A DNA stretch of 64,000 nt from Pedosphaera sp. (GCA_025359965.1 JANYDC010000119.1:46320-110319), one strand, 5' to 3'. Shown: positions 1 to 8,834, numbered from the stretch's first letter. Translations and numbers: made by a program. Notes: generated from the sequence alone by a model not told the origin.

Positions 1-3000
1 GAGCTTGCGCTTCGATGCGATGTACACTTTGACGGATTTGATGATGCCAGGATCAACTTCGTCCCCGGCCTCAACACGTTCCATCTCCTCGTCGTGCTGC
101 ATCTGGAGGTCATCGAACTTTTTCTTAAAGGTTCCAATGATCTCGTTGATCTTGTTACGAATGGGCGACGGATCGATTTCGATCCGATCATACACACTGG
201 CCAATTTGCGCAGCAGGGTCTTGGTAATCTTGCGGTTGGCCGGGATGATGATTTCACCAGTCTCCGAGTTGACCACGTCGAGCGGGATTTTTTCGCCCAA
301 CAGGATGTTGCTCAGGGCCTCGGTCAATTGCTCACGCAATTCTTCGACTCTGGCTTTGTGCTCTTCCTCAACCTGCTTGGCGTGCTTCTTAGGCTCGCCT
401 GTCACGGTGACGCGGGGGACTGGTTTGTCGCTCTCCTTTTTGGAGGAGACTTTGACATCCATCACAATGCCGTAAGTGCCGGAAGGCACTTTGAGCGAGG
501 TGTCTTTCACATCAGCGGCCTTTTCGCCGAAAATGGCTCGCAGCAAACGCTCCTCCGGGGCAAGTTCTGTCTCGCTTTTCGGAGTGATTTTGCCGACGAG
601 AATGTCGCCGGGTTTAACCTCAGCGCCGATACGTATCACGCCGTCGGGGCCGAGGTTTCGTAGTGCTTCTTCGCCGAGGTTGGGGATATCACGTGTGATT
701 TCCTCAGGTCCCAGCTTGGTATCGCGGGCACCGACTTCAAACTCGTCAATGTGGATGGAGGTGAAAACATCGTCCTTCACGATGCGTTCACTGATTAGGA
801 TGGCGTCCTCGAAGTTATAACCGTTCCAAGGCATGAACGCGCACAGGACATTTCGGCCGAGTGCAAGTTCCCCACCCTGTGTGCAAGGACCATCAGCAAT
901 GGCCTGGCCCTTTTTAATGGTGTCACCCTTGGTCACCAGAATTTTCTGGTTAATGCAGGTGGCCGCATTTGAGCGCATAAATTTGCGCACGGGATAGACG
1001 AATGTCCCCTCACCGAGGTCGGTCTTGATCTTTTTCTTGCCCTCCGGAAGCTTTCCGTCACGGGTAATAATGATCTGATTTCCGAGGACAGAGGCAACTT
1101 TGCCCGCTTCTTCGGCAACAAGCACAGCCCTTGAGTCACGCGCGACACGTTCTTCAAGTCCCGTGGCCACCAAAGGCGCTTCTGTGACCAGCAAAGGCAC
1201 TGCCTGGCGTTGCATGTTTGAACCCATCAACGCGCGGTTCGCGTCGTCATGTTCAAGGAAGGGAATCAGACCGGCAGCAACGGAGACCAACTGCTTGGGC
1301 GAAACATCCATGTAATCGACCTTGGAAGGCTCGACGTCCACGAAGTCATTCTTACAGCGGCAAAGGACGCGCTCGGTTTGGAAGACACCCTTGTCATCGA
1401 TAACAGCGTTAGCCTGAGCGACCGTGAAGGTTTCTTCGCGATCAGCAGTCAGGTAATCGATCTGATTGGTGACACGACCCTTCTCCACCTTGCGATAGGG
1501 AGTTTCGATGAAACCAAAGTCGTTGACCCTGGCGAAGGTTGCCAAAGACGCAATCAAACCGATGTTAGGTCCTTCAGGCGTTTCAACAGGACAAATGCGG
1601 CCGTAGTGCGATGGATGCACGTCACGGACCTCGAAGCCGGCACGATCACGTGACAAACCTCCGGGCCCCAGTGCGGACAACCGGCGTTTGTGCGTTAATT
1701 CAGCCAAAGGATTGATCTGGTCCATGAACTGGGACAACTGGCTGCGACCAAAGAAATCGCGAACCACTGCCGACAGAGCCTTGGGATTGATCAGCTTTTG
1801 AGGCGTCATCGTATCCATGCCCTGATCGAACAAGGTCATGCGCTCTTTGACCAATCGCTCGGTGCGAGCCAGGCCCACTCGGCACTGGTTGGCAAGCAAC
1901 TCGCCCACTGTGCGAATACGGCGGCTGCCCAAGTGATCGATGTCGTCCAGCGTGCCCTCGCCTTTTTTGAGGCGGAGCAAATACTTCGTCGCAGCAACCA
2001 AGTCTTCCTTGGTAAGAATGCGCGAATCCTCACCCGCTTTCAGACCAAGTTTTTGGATGATCTTATACCGTCCGACACGACCGAGGTCGTAACGTTTCGG
2101 ATCAAAGAACAACCGCTTGATCAGAGCACGGGCGTTGGCGGCGGTGGGTGGATCTCCGGGCCGGAGGCGGCGATAAATATCCTTCAGGGCCTCTTCCTCG
2201 TTCTTCGTCGGATCCTTCTTAAGGCACTTTATGACGATTCCTTCGTCAACCGTGGTGTCAACCACACGAATCTTGGATATACCAAGATCAGCAAGCTGTT
2301 TCACGACCGCTTTGGAGAGCGGTTCAAAAGCGCGGGCCACAACGGTACCCTTGTCGTCGTCCAACGCGTCTTCGATCAGAACCTTGTTCTGAATGTCCTC
2401 AAGACTCTCAGCAGCCTTCACCGAAATTTCCTCGATGTCGTAGAACAACTTAAGGATGTCAGCGTCTGAGCCGTAACCCAAAGCGCGGAAGAAAGTGGTG
2501 GTTAAAAATTTGCGGCGGCGTTTTTTACGATCCAAATAGACGTAAAGAAGGTCACTGGTGTCGAACTGGGCCTCATACCAAGAACCACGATCAGGAATAA
2601 TCCTGAACGAGTGGAGCATCTTGCCATTGGGATGTTGGGTGGCTTCAAAAGCGAGGCCAGGCGAACGATGCAGTTGGCTGACAATCACGCGCTCGGCACC
2701 ATTGATGACAAAAGTGCCCTGAGGGGTCATCAAGGGCAGTTCGCCCATGAACACTTTTTCCTCCTTCGTCTCCTTCTCCTCTTTCAAGGTGAAAGTAACG
2801 TGGAGCGGGGCTCCATAAGTGACACCTTCGCGGAGGCATTCCAGCCAATCCTGCTTGGGTTCACCTATCTCGTAGCTATGATAGTCGAGCACGCATTTGC
2901 CGTCGTAGCTCTCAATTGGGAAAACTTCGGTAAAAACCGCTTGCAATCCCAAATTTTTACGCTTTGAGGGCGCGATATCCGCCTGCAGAAACTCTCTGTA

Positions 3001-3090
3001 GGAATTGACCTGGATCTCAATCAGGTTCGGCGGGGCGATGATCTCTTTGATCTTACCAAAGTTGATTCGTTCAGCAGAGCGCGATGGCAT
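1..3090 (-). CDS. rpoB: RNA polymerase beta subunit (3' end beyond window)
   Basis: This is the beta subunit of DNA-dependent RNA polymerase. The reading frame is open from the ATG at 3088-3090 to the window edge, giving 1030 codons, so the C-terminal part of a normally 1200-1350 residue protein is missing. A GAGGT ribosome-binding site precedes the start. The rifampicin-pocket region is intact around residue 447 (SQLSQFMDQINPLAELTHKR, then RLSALGPGGL), followed by VETPEGPNIGLI. It lies downstream of rplL, separated by 240 bases that contain a terminator-like hairpin. The rplKAJL-rpoB order is that of the classical beta operon, and rpoC would be expected beyond the left edge. Confidence 0.98.
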   Translation of the reverse strand, partial: MPSRSAERINFGKIKEIIAPPNLIEIQVNSYREFLQADIAPSKRKNLGLQAVFTEVFPIESYDGKCVLDYHSYEIGEPKQDWLECLREGVTYGAPLHVTFTLKEEKETKEEKVFMGELPLMTPQGTFVINGAERVIVSQLHRSPGLAFEATQHPNGKMLHSFRIIPDRGSWYEAQFDTSDLLYVYLDRKKRRRKFLTTTFFRALGYGSDADILKLFYDIEEISVKAAESLEDIQNKVLIEDALDDDKGTVVARAFEPLSKAVVKQLADLGISKIRVVDTTVDEGIVIKCLKKDPTKNEEEALKDIYRRLRPGDPPTAANARALIKRLFFDPKRYDLGRVGRYKIIQKLGLKAGEDSRILTKEDLVAATKYLLRLKKGEGTLDDIDHLGSRRIRTVGELLANQCRVGLARTERLVKERMTLFDQGMDTMTPQKLINPKALSAVVRDFFGRSQLSQFMDQINPLAELTHKRRLSALGPGGLSRDRAGFEVRDVHPSHYGRICPVETPEGPNIGLIASLATFARVNDFGFIETPYRKVEKGRVTNQIDYLTADREETFTVAQANAVIDDKGVFQTERVLCRCKNDFVDVEPSKVDYMDVSPKQLVSVAAGLIPFLEHDDANRALMGSNMQRQAVPLLVTEAPLVATGLEERVARDSRAVLVAEEAGKVASVLGNQIIITRDGKLPEGKKKIKTDLGEGTFVYPVRKFMRSNAATCINQKILVTKGDTIKKGQAIADGPCTQGGELALGRNVLCAFMPWNGYNFEDAILISERIVKDDVFTSIHIDEFEVGARDTKLGPEEITRDIPNLGEEALRNLGPDGVIRIGAEVKPGDILVGKITPKSETELAPEERLLRAIFGEKAADVKDTSLKVPSGTYGIVMDVKVSSKKESDKPVPRVTVTGEPKKHAKQVEEEHKARVEELREQLTEALSNILLGEKIPLDVVNSETGEIIIPANRKITKTLLRKLASVYDRIEIDPSPIRNKINEIIGTFKKKFDDLQMQHDEEMERVEAGDEVDPGIIKSVKVYIASKRKL

Positions 3091-3282
3091 TTTTACCTCG
3101 GTTTTACACTGGTGGCAGCACCAGATTTCACGTATCTCTCAAAACGACAGAAGACCGGCATCCTTGCTACCGCAAGAACTTCGCCGGCTTTCGATATCGA
3201 TTACTGCTATTTGACGATACAGCAGATTAAATTATTCCAACTTAAACAACATGGCAACAACATAAATTGCCGCCCGACTGTC

Positions 3283-3313
3283 AAAAAGGGTGGTGAGACA
3301 GGCTCACCACCCT
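3283..3313 (-). terminator. Intrinsic terminator/attenuator between rplL and rpoB
   Basis: An 11-bp perfect stem (3287-3297 pairing with 3303-3313) with a 5-nt loop is followed, in the direction of transcription, by TTTTT. It sits 17 bases after the rplL stop and about 190 bases before rpoB. Because rpoB must still be expressed, it probably acts as a partial terminator that sets the ratio of ribosomal proteins to polymerase, as the rplL-rpoB attenuator of E. coli does. An unseen promoter between it and rpoB is the alternative. Confidence 0.75.
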
Positions 3314-3330
3314 CGAAAGTTACCCTAAGG

Positions 3331-3714
3331 TTACTTGACTTCAACCTTGGCGCCAGCTTCTTCAAGCTTTTTCTTGGCCGCGTCGGAATCAGCTTTGTTA
3401 GCACCTTCCAAAATAGCTTTGGGTGCTTCTTCAACCAACTTCTTCGCTTCAGCGAGGCCGAGACCGGGCTTCACTTCACGAACGACCTTGATGACGGAGA
3501 TCTTCTTGTCGGCAGGAACCGAAACGAGGATCACGTCGAAGGCAGTCTGGGCTTCAGCAGCAGGAGCAGCTGCGCCAGCACCGGCGGCGGCGGCAACAGC
3601 AACAGGTGCTGCGGCACTAACGCCCCATTTGGTTTCGAGTTGTTTAACGAGGTCAGCGGCTTCGATAACGGTCAGTCCGCTCAGTTGTTCTACGATTGCA
3701 GCAATATCAGCCAT
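3331..3714 (-). CDS. rplL: Ribosomal protein L7/L12
   Basis: Stalk protein of the 50S subunit that recruits translation GTPases. The 127 residues match the usual length. The N-terminal dimerisation helix ([20 protein letters not shown]) is followed by an Ala-rich hinge at about residues 37-54 and the globular C-terminal domain with [17 protein letters not shown] and [12 protein letters not shown]. It follows rplJ by 142 bases and precedes the hairpin at 3283-3313. Expression is expected from the upstream secE-nusG-rplKAJL transcript. Confidence 0.98.
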   Translation of the reverse strand: MADIAAIVEQLSGLTVIEAADLVKQLETKWGVSAAAPVAVAAAAGAGAAAPAAEAQTAFDVILVSVPADKKISVIKVVREVKPGLGLAEAKKLVEEAPKAILEGANKADSDAAKKKLEEAGAKVEVK

Positions 3715-3856
3715 ATTTACTTTCAGTCTCGTCGTCAGACACAGCCGTGTCCGGTTTTAGCAGGATAGCCACCCTGCCGACGATTTACTCTATTGATTCA
3801 GGTTTGTTGATGCCACAGATCGAAAGACCGGCGGCAAATTGATTTGAGCCACTCGC

Positions 3857-4381
3857 TTAAGCGGCGGCTTTGTTGACTTGGTCCACATGAGCTTGAATGA
3901 CACTTGCCAATTGAGCTCCAGGCGCGTTGATGATTTGGACCAGTTTTGCAGCAGGAGCCTGTAAAACACCAAGAAGTTTGGCACGCAAGACCTCGATGGA
4001 GGGAAGGTCAGCCAGCACCAAGACATCCTTGGCTTCGAGGCGGGTATTGCCCAGATAGCCGTACTGCAGCTTGGGTTTGTCAAACTCGCCTTGGAAAGTC
4101 TTGACGACTTTGGCAGCGGATGAGACGTCCTTTACGCCGGTAACAACAGCCAATTGGCCCGTCAAACCACCCGCCAAGTCGGCCAAGTTTGCATTTTTCG
4201 CAGCGATGCGGAAAATGGAATTCTTGACGACGTGAACTTCCGCACCGACTCCGCGGAGCCGCTTGCGCAGCTCGGTAAACTGGAGAACAGTCACCGCACG
4301 GTAATCAACCACAAGAAAGAAGGGCGAGCCATTCAACCGCTTGAGGTATTCCTCACTAATAAATTTCTTTTCTTCGCGCAT
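3857..4381 (-). CDS. rplJ: Ribosomal protein L10
   Basis: L10 anchors the L7/L12 stalk dimers to 23S rRNA. The 174-residue product has the typical start (EEYLKRLNGSPFFLVVDYRA), the conserved region LRGVGAEVHVVKNSIFRIAA and the C-terminal helix that binds L7/L12. It lies 22 bases after rplA, so the two are very probably co-transcribed. The ribosome-binding site is a weak purine run (AGAAAGAAA). In other bacteria the L10-L12 complex represses this operon by binding the leader; here the short gap leaves little room for such a site upstream. Confidence 0.97.
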   Translation of the reverse strand: MREEKKFISEEYLKRLNGSPFFLVVDYRAVTVLQFTELRKRLRGVGAEVHVVKNSIFRIAAKNANLADLAGGLTGQLAVVTGVKDVSSAAKVVKTFQGEFDKPKLQYGYLGNTRLEAKDVLVLADLPSIEVLRAKLLGVLQAPAAKLVQIINAPGAQLASVIQAHVDQVNKAAA

Positions 4382-4403
4382 GAAAATTTCTTTCTACTGA
4401 AGA

Positions 4404-5099
4404 TTACATCGATGTGAATTCGCGGATGTCCACGCGGACAGGCGGGCTCATCGTTGCCGAGAGTGTGCAGCTCAGGAGAAACACACCTTTGGCGCTGGTT
4501 GGACGGGCTTTGGACACAGCCTCGATGACGGCACGAGCATTGTCAGCCAACTGTTCGGCTGTGAAGCTGAGTTTGCCGACGGGAACGTGAATATTGGCTG
4601 CCTTGTCGATTTTGAACTCCACACGGCCCGCTTTGACTTCTTTCACTGCTTTGCCAGTGTTTTCCGTCACGGTGCCGGTCTTGGGATTGGGCATCAAGCC
4701 GCGAGGCCCGAGAACCTTACCCAATTTACGAACCTCGACCATCGCTTCAGGAGTGGCGATTGCCACATCGAAATCAGTCCAGCCCTCCGTGCACTTCTTA
4801 ATCATGTCATCAAAGCCAACGAACTCAGCACCAGCGGCGATAGCCGACTCAGCGGCTGCACCCGGCTTGGCGAACACGAGGACTTTGACGGTTTTGCCGC
4901 TTCCGTGCGGCAGCGGAACGGTCCCGCGAACCATCTGGTCCGATTGCTTGGGGTCCACACCGAGGCGGAAAGCCAAATCGATGGTTTCGTTGAATTTCGC
5001 CTTGGGGAACTTGGCGATTACTTCGACAGCCTGAGCGATGGAATAAGTTTTGGTCTTATCCACCAGAGTCAGCGCTTTTTTGTAGCGTTTACTGGGCAT
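4404..5099 (-). CDS. rplA: Ribosomal protein L1
   Basis: L1 forms the mobile stalk near the E site of the 50S subunit. The 231 residues are of normal length and contain the family signature around KLGKVLGPRGLMPNPKTGTV and the N-terminal TYSIAQAVE region. The gene follows rplK by 58 bases on the same strand. L1 commonly represses the rplK-rplA mRNA by binding a structure resembling its rRNA site; a possible hairpin of this kind lies just before rplK (5616-5639). Confidence 0.98.
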   Translation of the reverse strand: MPSKRYKKALTLVDKTKTYSIAQAVEVIAKFPKAKFNETIDLAFRLGVDPKQSDQMVRGTVPLPHGSGKTVKVLVFAKPGAAAESAIAAGAEFVGFDDMIKKCTEGWTDFDVAIATPEAMVEVRKLGKVLGPRGLMPNPKTGTVTENTGKAVKEVKAGRVEFKIDKAANIHVPVGKLSFTAEQLADNARAVIEAVSKARPTSAKGVFLLSCTLSATMSPPVRVDIREFTSM

Positions 5100-5157
5100 G
5101 GTTTGGTGCGGTGCAAACGAACCGGTTAGGCTCTCCCGCTTTGAGGTTTAGGGAAAT

Positions 5158-5583
5158 TTAACCGACGATATCAATGCCCATGCTGCGCGCTGTTCCCGCG
5201 ACAATGCGGAAGGCGGCCGCGTCGTTGGACGCATTCATATCTTTAGCTTTCAGCTTAACAATGTCGTTGACCTGTTTGGCTGTGACTTTGCCCACTTTAT
5301 CCTTGTTCGGTGTTTTGGAACCGGAGGCAATGCCCGCTGCTTTTTTAAGCAGTGCGGAAGCCGGTGGTGATTTCGTGATGAAGGTGAACGATTTATCCTG
5401 GAACACGGTGATGACCACTGGAATGATCATGCCGGCCTGGTCCTTCGTCGCCGCATTAAATTCTTTGCAGAAGGCCATGATGTTCACGCCTTGCTGACCG
5501 AGAGCGGGACCCACGGGAGGTGCCGGGTTGGCTTGACCTGCCGGAATCTGCAATTTGATTTGTCCAACTACTTTCTTCGCCAT
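5158..5583 (-). CDS. rplK: Ribosomal protein L11
   Basis: L11 is part of the GTPase-associated centre and the thiostrepton-binding site. The 141-residue protein begins [20 protein letters not shown] and keeps the [19 protein letters not shown] segment and the C-terminal RNA-binding domain with [10 protein letters not shown]. It lies 65 bases downstream of nusG. A short GGA precedes the ATG. Order and strand match the universal nusG-rplK-rplA arrangement. Confidence 0.98.
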   Translation of the reverse strand: MAKKVVGQIKLQIPAGQANPAPPVGPALGQQGVNIMAFCKEFNAATKDQAGMIIPVVITVFQDKSFTFITKSPPASALLKKAAGIASGSKTPNKDKVGKVTAKQVNDIVKLKAKDMNASNDAAAFRIVAGTARSMGIDIVG

Positions 5584-5615
5584 AAAAATCCGTTTCTAAC
5601 TTAAAAATTTCCGAA

Positions 5616-5639
5616 CCACGCATCCATCGGACAACGTGG
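5616..5639 (-). promoter_or_regulatory. Possible L1 translational-repression hairpin in the rplK leader
   Basis: In the rplK 5' leader a CCACG/CGTGG stem encloses a 14-nt loop containing GATGGATG. Autogenous L1 sites are short helices next to a GAUG-type internal loop placed shortly before rplK, so position and motif are suggestive. The stem is only 5 bp, so this is a weak call. Confidence 0.22.
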
Positions 5640-5648
5640 CATCCTTCG

Positions 5649-6197
5649 TTACGCTTTTTCGACCTGCCAGTATTCCAACTCCACAGGCGTATTGCGCCCG
5701 AAGATATTGACGGTAACTTTCAACTTACCGCGATCAGGATCGATTTCTTCAATGACACCACCAAAACTGAGGAATGGTCCGTCGTTAATCTTGACGGTTT
5801 CACCGACCTCGAAATTGACCTTGGGCCGCTCCGTGTCTTCTGCGTCAGAGATCTGGGACTTAATGCTGCTGATTTCCTCAGCACTGGCTGGGGAAGGACG
5901 CTCGCCTCCGACAAACCCGATAATTCCCTGAGTATCGCGAATGAAATACCAAGGCTTTTCAATGATGCGCTTGGCATCATCGAGCAATTGCATCTCTACA
6001 AAAACATAACCGGGATAAAGCTTCCGGTTCGTCACGGTTTTTTTACCGCTGCGAACTTCGGCAACCTTCTCCATGGGAACGAGCACCTCACGGATGTACT
6101 CGCCCATTTCTTCGATCTTCAGACGCTTTTCAATGCTATCCTTGACCTTTTGTTCCTGGCCGGAAAGCGTGTGGAGGACAAACCATTGCATGGGCAT
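5649..6197 (-). CDS. nusG: Transcription termination/antitermination factor NusG
   Basis: NusG binds RNA polymerase and links it to Rho or to the ribosome. The 182-residue product has the NGN domain (WFVLHTLSGQEQKVKDSIE at the start, LYPGYVFVEM near residue 63) and a C-terminal KOW domain (VGETVKINDGPFLSFGGVIE). Two in-frame ATGs lie two codons apart (MPMQW); neither has a strong ribosome-binding site, so the exact start is uncertain by two residues. It is 18 bases after secE and 65 before rplK, in the standard operon order. Confidence 0.97.
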   Translation of the reverse strand: MPMQWFVLHTLSGQEQKVKDSIEKRLKIEEMGEYIREVLVPMEKVAEVRSGKKTVTNRKLYPGYVFVEMQLLDDAKRIIEKPWYFIRDTQGIIGFVGGERPSPASAEEISSIKSQISDAEDTERPKVNFEVGETVKINDGPFLSFGGVIEEIDPDRGKLKVTVNIFGRNTPVELEYWQVEKA

Positions 6198-6215
6198 TGC
6201 TGTGCTCGCTTTCGG

Positions 6216-6479
6216 TTAGGAATTGACCCACTTCATGACCAAGTTCAACACCCAGTCCACACTGACGGTAAAACCGCCGATAAGTGCGATAGTGAGCATG
6301 ACAACCAGTGTTGAACCCTTAAGCTCTTCAATGGTAGGCCAACTGCACTTGCGCAACTCCTCGCGAGTTTCCAGAACATAGTCACGGATGCGCAGGAGGT
6401 ATCCCTTCTTCCAGAGGAAGAAGAACAAACCGCCAACCACGGCAGCCCAGACAAAAATCTTAGTATATTCGTTTTTCAC
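6216..6479 (-). CDS. secE: Preprotein translocase subunit SecE
   Basis: SecE clamps the SecY channel in the inner membrane. The 87-residue protein has an N-terminal hydrophobic helix (about residues 8-25), the conserved amphipathic stretch with TREELRKCSWPTIEEL, and a second membrane helix at about 57-80. It begins 8 bases after the CCA end of tRNA-Ser and is followed closely by nusG. The tight spacing to the tRNA suggests that tRNA and mRNA are cut from one transcript. Confidence 0.95.
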   Translation of the reverse strand: MKNEYTKIFVWAAVVGGLFFFLWKKGYLLRIRDYVLETREELRKCSWPTIEELKGSTLVVMLTIALIGGFTVSVDWVLNLVMKWVNS

Positions 6480-6487
6480 GTTACAAT

Positions 6488-6576
6488 TGGCGGAGGGGGA
6501 GGGATTCGAACCCCCGAAGGTGTTAAGCCTTAGCGGTTTTCAAGACCGCCGCGATAGACCACTCTGCCACCCCTCC
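6488..6576 (-). tRNA. tRNA-Ser (anticodon TGA)
   Basis: Cloverleaf with 7-bp acceptor stem (GGAGGGG/CCCCTCC), anticodon loop CTTGAAA giving TGA, the long variable arm expected for serine, T-loop TTCGAAT, discriminator G and an encoded CCA (6488-6490). It lies between tRNA-Trp and secE. Confidence 0.96.
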
Positions 6577-6597
6577 ATCACCTCACACTGTATTTTT

Positions 6598-6673
6598 TGG
6601 CAGGGCAGGAGGGAATCGAACCCCCAACCAACGGTTTTGGAGACCGCTACTCTACCAATTGAGCTACTGCCCT
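6598..6673 (-). tRNA. tRNA-Trp (anticodon CCA)
   Basis: A 76-nt cloverleaf with acceptor stem AGGGCAG/CTGCCCT, D-arm TAGCTCAATTGGTAGAG, anticodon loop CTCCAAA giving CCA, T-loop TTCGATT, discriminator G and an encoded CCA. A tRNA-Trp next to secE and downstream of tuf is an arrangement shared by many bacteria. Confidence 0.97.
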
Positions 6674-6738
6674 GTCACCAAAATTTAACAGAGATTTGAG
6701 ATGTGCAGACTATGGTGTTGTCACCGGACTGGCTAGAC

Positions 6739-6774
6739 AAAAATGGAGGCGGAAATGATTAATCTCCGCGCTCC
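6739..6774 (-). terminator. Intrinsic terminator after tuf
   Basis: On the minus strand GGAG-C-GCGGA pairs with TCCGC-CTCC (9 bp with one bulged C, 11-nt loop) and is followed by ATTTTTG. It starts about 20 bases after the tuf stop and before tRNA-Trp, so it should separate the tRNA-Thr-tuf transcript from the tRNA-Trp/Ser-secE transcript, at least in part. No convincing promoter could be read between it and tRNA-Trp. Confidence 0.7.
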
Positions 6775-6793
6775 AAGTAAAATCCTGAACGGA

Positions 6794-7990
6794 TCAGGTC
6801 ATCGGGATGATATCGCTAACGCGACCAGCACCAATGGTACGGCCACCTTCGCGAATGGCGAAGCGCAGACCTTTTTCCATGGCGACTGGAGCTTGCAGCT
6901 CAATGTCCACAGAAACGTTGTCGCCAGGCATGACCATCTCAACGCCTTCAGGCAAGGTCACTGTGCCGGTGACATCCGAAGTACGGAAATAGAATTGCGG
7001 GCGGTATTTGGTGAAGAACGGGGTGTGACGGCCACCCTCTTCCTTCGACAAAACGTAAACTTCAGCTTTGAACTTCACGTAAGGCTTGATCGAACCAGGT
7101 TTGGCCAAGACCATTCCGCGTTCAACTTCTTCCTTCTTGGTACCGCGAAGCAGGACGCCGACGTTGTCACCAGCGCTGGCTTTATCCAACAGCTTGCGGA
7201 ACATTTCGATGTCGGTTGCGGTGGTCTTGCGGGTGTCCTTAAGACCGACGATTTCGACTTCGGACATCTTGTTCAACTCACCGCGTTCGACACGACCTGT
7301 GACGACTGTGCCGCGACCTTCGATATTGAACACGTCCTCAATGCACATGAGGAATGGCTTGTCGATTTCGCGAGGAGGAAGAGGAATGTGGGTGTCGATG
7401 GCTTCCATCAAGTCAGCAATCGCCTTCTCTCCTTCTGGCTTGGCTTCGAGGGCCGCCGTGGCAGAACCGCGCACCAAGGCAGCGGTGTCGCCAGGAAATT
7501 GATACTTGTTGAGAAGATCACGAATTTCCATCTCGACGAGGTCGAGCAGTTCGGGGTCGTCAACCAAGTCAACCTTGTTAAGGAACACGACGATGGCGGG
7601 TACGCCCACCTGGCGAGCCAAAAGAATGTGCTCACGTGTCTGAGGCATTGGGCCGTCAGCAGCGCTCACTACCAGAATCGCGCCGTCCATCTGCGCGGCA
7701 CCGGTGATCATGTTTTTAACATAATCCGCGTGTCCAGGGCAGTCGACGTGTGCGTAATGGCGTTGAGGGCTCTCGTATTCCACGTGCGAGACTGCGATGG
7801 TCACGGTCTTCGTGGAATCACGGACAGTACCACCTTTGGTGATATCCGCGTAAGAGATTGGAGTAGCCATCCCGCGGCGTGATTGTACGGCCACAATCGC
7901 TGCAGTTAGGGTTGACTTGCCGTGATCGACGTGACCAATGGTCCCGACGTTGACGTGCGGTTTTGTACGTTGAAACGCTTCCTTAGCCAT
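6794..7990 (-). CDS. tuf: Elongation factor Tu, with atypical switch I
   Basis: EF-Tu delivers aminoacyl-tRNA to the ribosome. The 398 residues show P-loop GHVDHGKST (19-27), DCPGHADY (83-90), NKVD, and the full second and third domains. The switch I/effector segment differs from the textbook form: where E. coli has APEEKARGITI this protein reads [11 protein letters not shown] (residues 55-65), so the usual Arg-Gly is lost while the Mg-coordinating Thr is kept. This appears to be a lineage trait rather than decay, since the rest is well conserved. It lies 58 bases after tRNA-Thr and ends in an intrinsic terminator. Confidence 0.97.
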   Translation of the reverse strand: MAKEAFQRTKPHVNVGTIGHVDHGKSTLTAAIVAVQSRRGMATPISYADITKGGTVRDSTKTVTIAVSHVEYESPQRHYAHVDCPGHADYVKNMITGAAQMDGAILVVSAADGPMPQTREHILLARQVGVPAIVVFLNKVDLVDDPELLDLVEMEIRDLLNKYQFPGDTAALVRGSATAALEAKPEGEKAIADLMEAIDTHIPLPPREIDKPFLMCIEDVFNIEGRGTVVTGRVERGELNKMSEVEIVGLKDTRKTTATDIEMFRKLLDKASAGDNVGVLLRGTKKEEVERGMVLAKPGSIKPYVKFKAEVYVLSKEEGGRHTPFFTKYRPQFYFRTSDVTGTVTLPEGVEMVMPGDNVSVDIELQAPVAMEKGLRFAIREGGRTIGAGRVSDIIPMT

Positions 7991-8048
7991 TGCGATTCCT
8001 GTGTTCTGTTATCTCGTTAAATTGTCTATCGTGCGGTCAGGTCTGAAC

Positions 8049-8124
8049 TGGAGCCCATGATCGGGTTTGAACCGATGACCTCGTCCTTACCAAGGACGTG
8101 CTCTACCAACTGAGCTACATGGGC
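8049..8124 (-). tRNA. tRNA-Thr (anticodon GGT)
   Basis: A 76-nt cloverleaf with acceptor stem GCCCATG/CATGGGC, D-arm TAGCTCAGTTGGTAGAG, anticodon stem GTCCT/AGGAC with loop containing GGT, T-loop TTCAAAC, discriminator T and encoded CCA. It is the first gene of the tuf transcript, as tRNA-Thr is before tufB in enterobacteria. Confidence 0.97.
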
Positions 8125-8238
8125 CCATTCGTTCGGGGCCAAATCCAACTCCCCTCAAAACGACAAAAATCCACCATCCCACCAAATTTAACACTCAGGG
8201 GATGGCGAAACAGTCTGTTCTACCCGCTGCTTGCGTCG

Positions 8239-8266
8239 AATATAGGGTGGTAATGAGGGGTGTCAA
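8239..8266 (-). promoter_or_regulatory. Sigma70-type promoter for tRNA-Thr-tuf
   Basis: On the minus strand a perfect TTGACA (-35, 8261-8266) is followed after 16 bases by TATATT (-10, 8239-8244). Transcription would begin near 8232, about 108 bases before the mature tRNA-Thr. The near-consensus boxes fit a very strongly expressed tRNA/EF-Tu transcript. Confidence 0.75.
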
Positions 8267-8405
8267 TGGTTTTTCTGACAACTTTTACTGCATTCGTCGC
8301 GGCCCTGGCTCCGGATTCCAACTTTGTCTTGAATTCCCCCCAAAATTGACGATCTTCCCATTGCAGCCACTGCATTCGGCTGACAGACGGCCCACGCAAG
8401 TTCAA

Positions 8406-8834
8406 ATGCCAAAGAAGAAAACAACCAAGTCCGACGCCAAGAAAACGCTCAATCGGCAGCAACAGCGCGATCTTGATGTGGAAATCGGTTTTCTGGAAGG
8501 CCTCGTTAAGCGTGATCCGTCTTATGTGGATGCCTTACAGTTACTTGGAGACGATTACACTCAAAGGGGCAAATTTCAACAAGGGTTGAAGGTCGACGAA
8601 AAGCTGGCTCATATCCGCCCAGAGGATCCGATGGTTCAGTACAATCTTGCCTGCAGCTACTCTTTGGTAGGCCAGTACGAGCAATCGGTCAGTGCTTTGC
8701 ATCTCGCCTTGGACTGCGGATACAAGGACTTTCGATGGATGGGGGAAGACCCGGACCTAGTTGGCTTGCGTGCCCAGCCTGAGTACAAGCAGATTAAAGC
8801 GAAGGTAAAAGCCATCAAAGCCAAATTAGCCTGA
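8406..8834 (+). CDS. Small TPR-repeat protein
   Basis: A 142-residue soluble protein with a basic start (MPKKKTTKSDAKK) followed by two to three tetratricopeptide-like helical repeats (FLEGLVKRDPSYVDALQLLG; KVDEKLAHIRPEDPMVQYNLA; SVSALHLALDCGYKD). The C-terminus resembles the tail common in TPR proteins (DPDLVGLRAQPEYKQIKAK). Such repeats mediate protein-protein contacts; no partner is indicated. The open frame extends to 8202, but the ATG at 8406 is preferred because upstream residues are unlike the rest and overlap the divergent tuf promoter. The DUF255 gene follows after 45 bases on the same strand. Confidence 0.8.
   Translation: MPKKKTTKSDAKKTLNRQQQRDLDVEIGFLEGLVKRDPSYVDALQLLGDDYTQRGKFQQGLKVDEKLAHIRPEDPMVQYNLACSYSLVGQYEQSVSALHLALDCGYKDFRWMGEDPDLVGLRAQPEYKQIKAKVKAIKAKLA

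Noticed and set aside
3335..3760. Long open frame opposite rplL, and similar frames opposite rplA, uvrA and priA
   Set aside because: These are antisense shadows of conserved genes, created by codon bias; they have no family motifs and no ribosome-binding sites.
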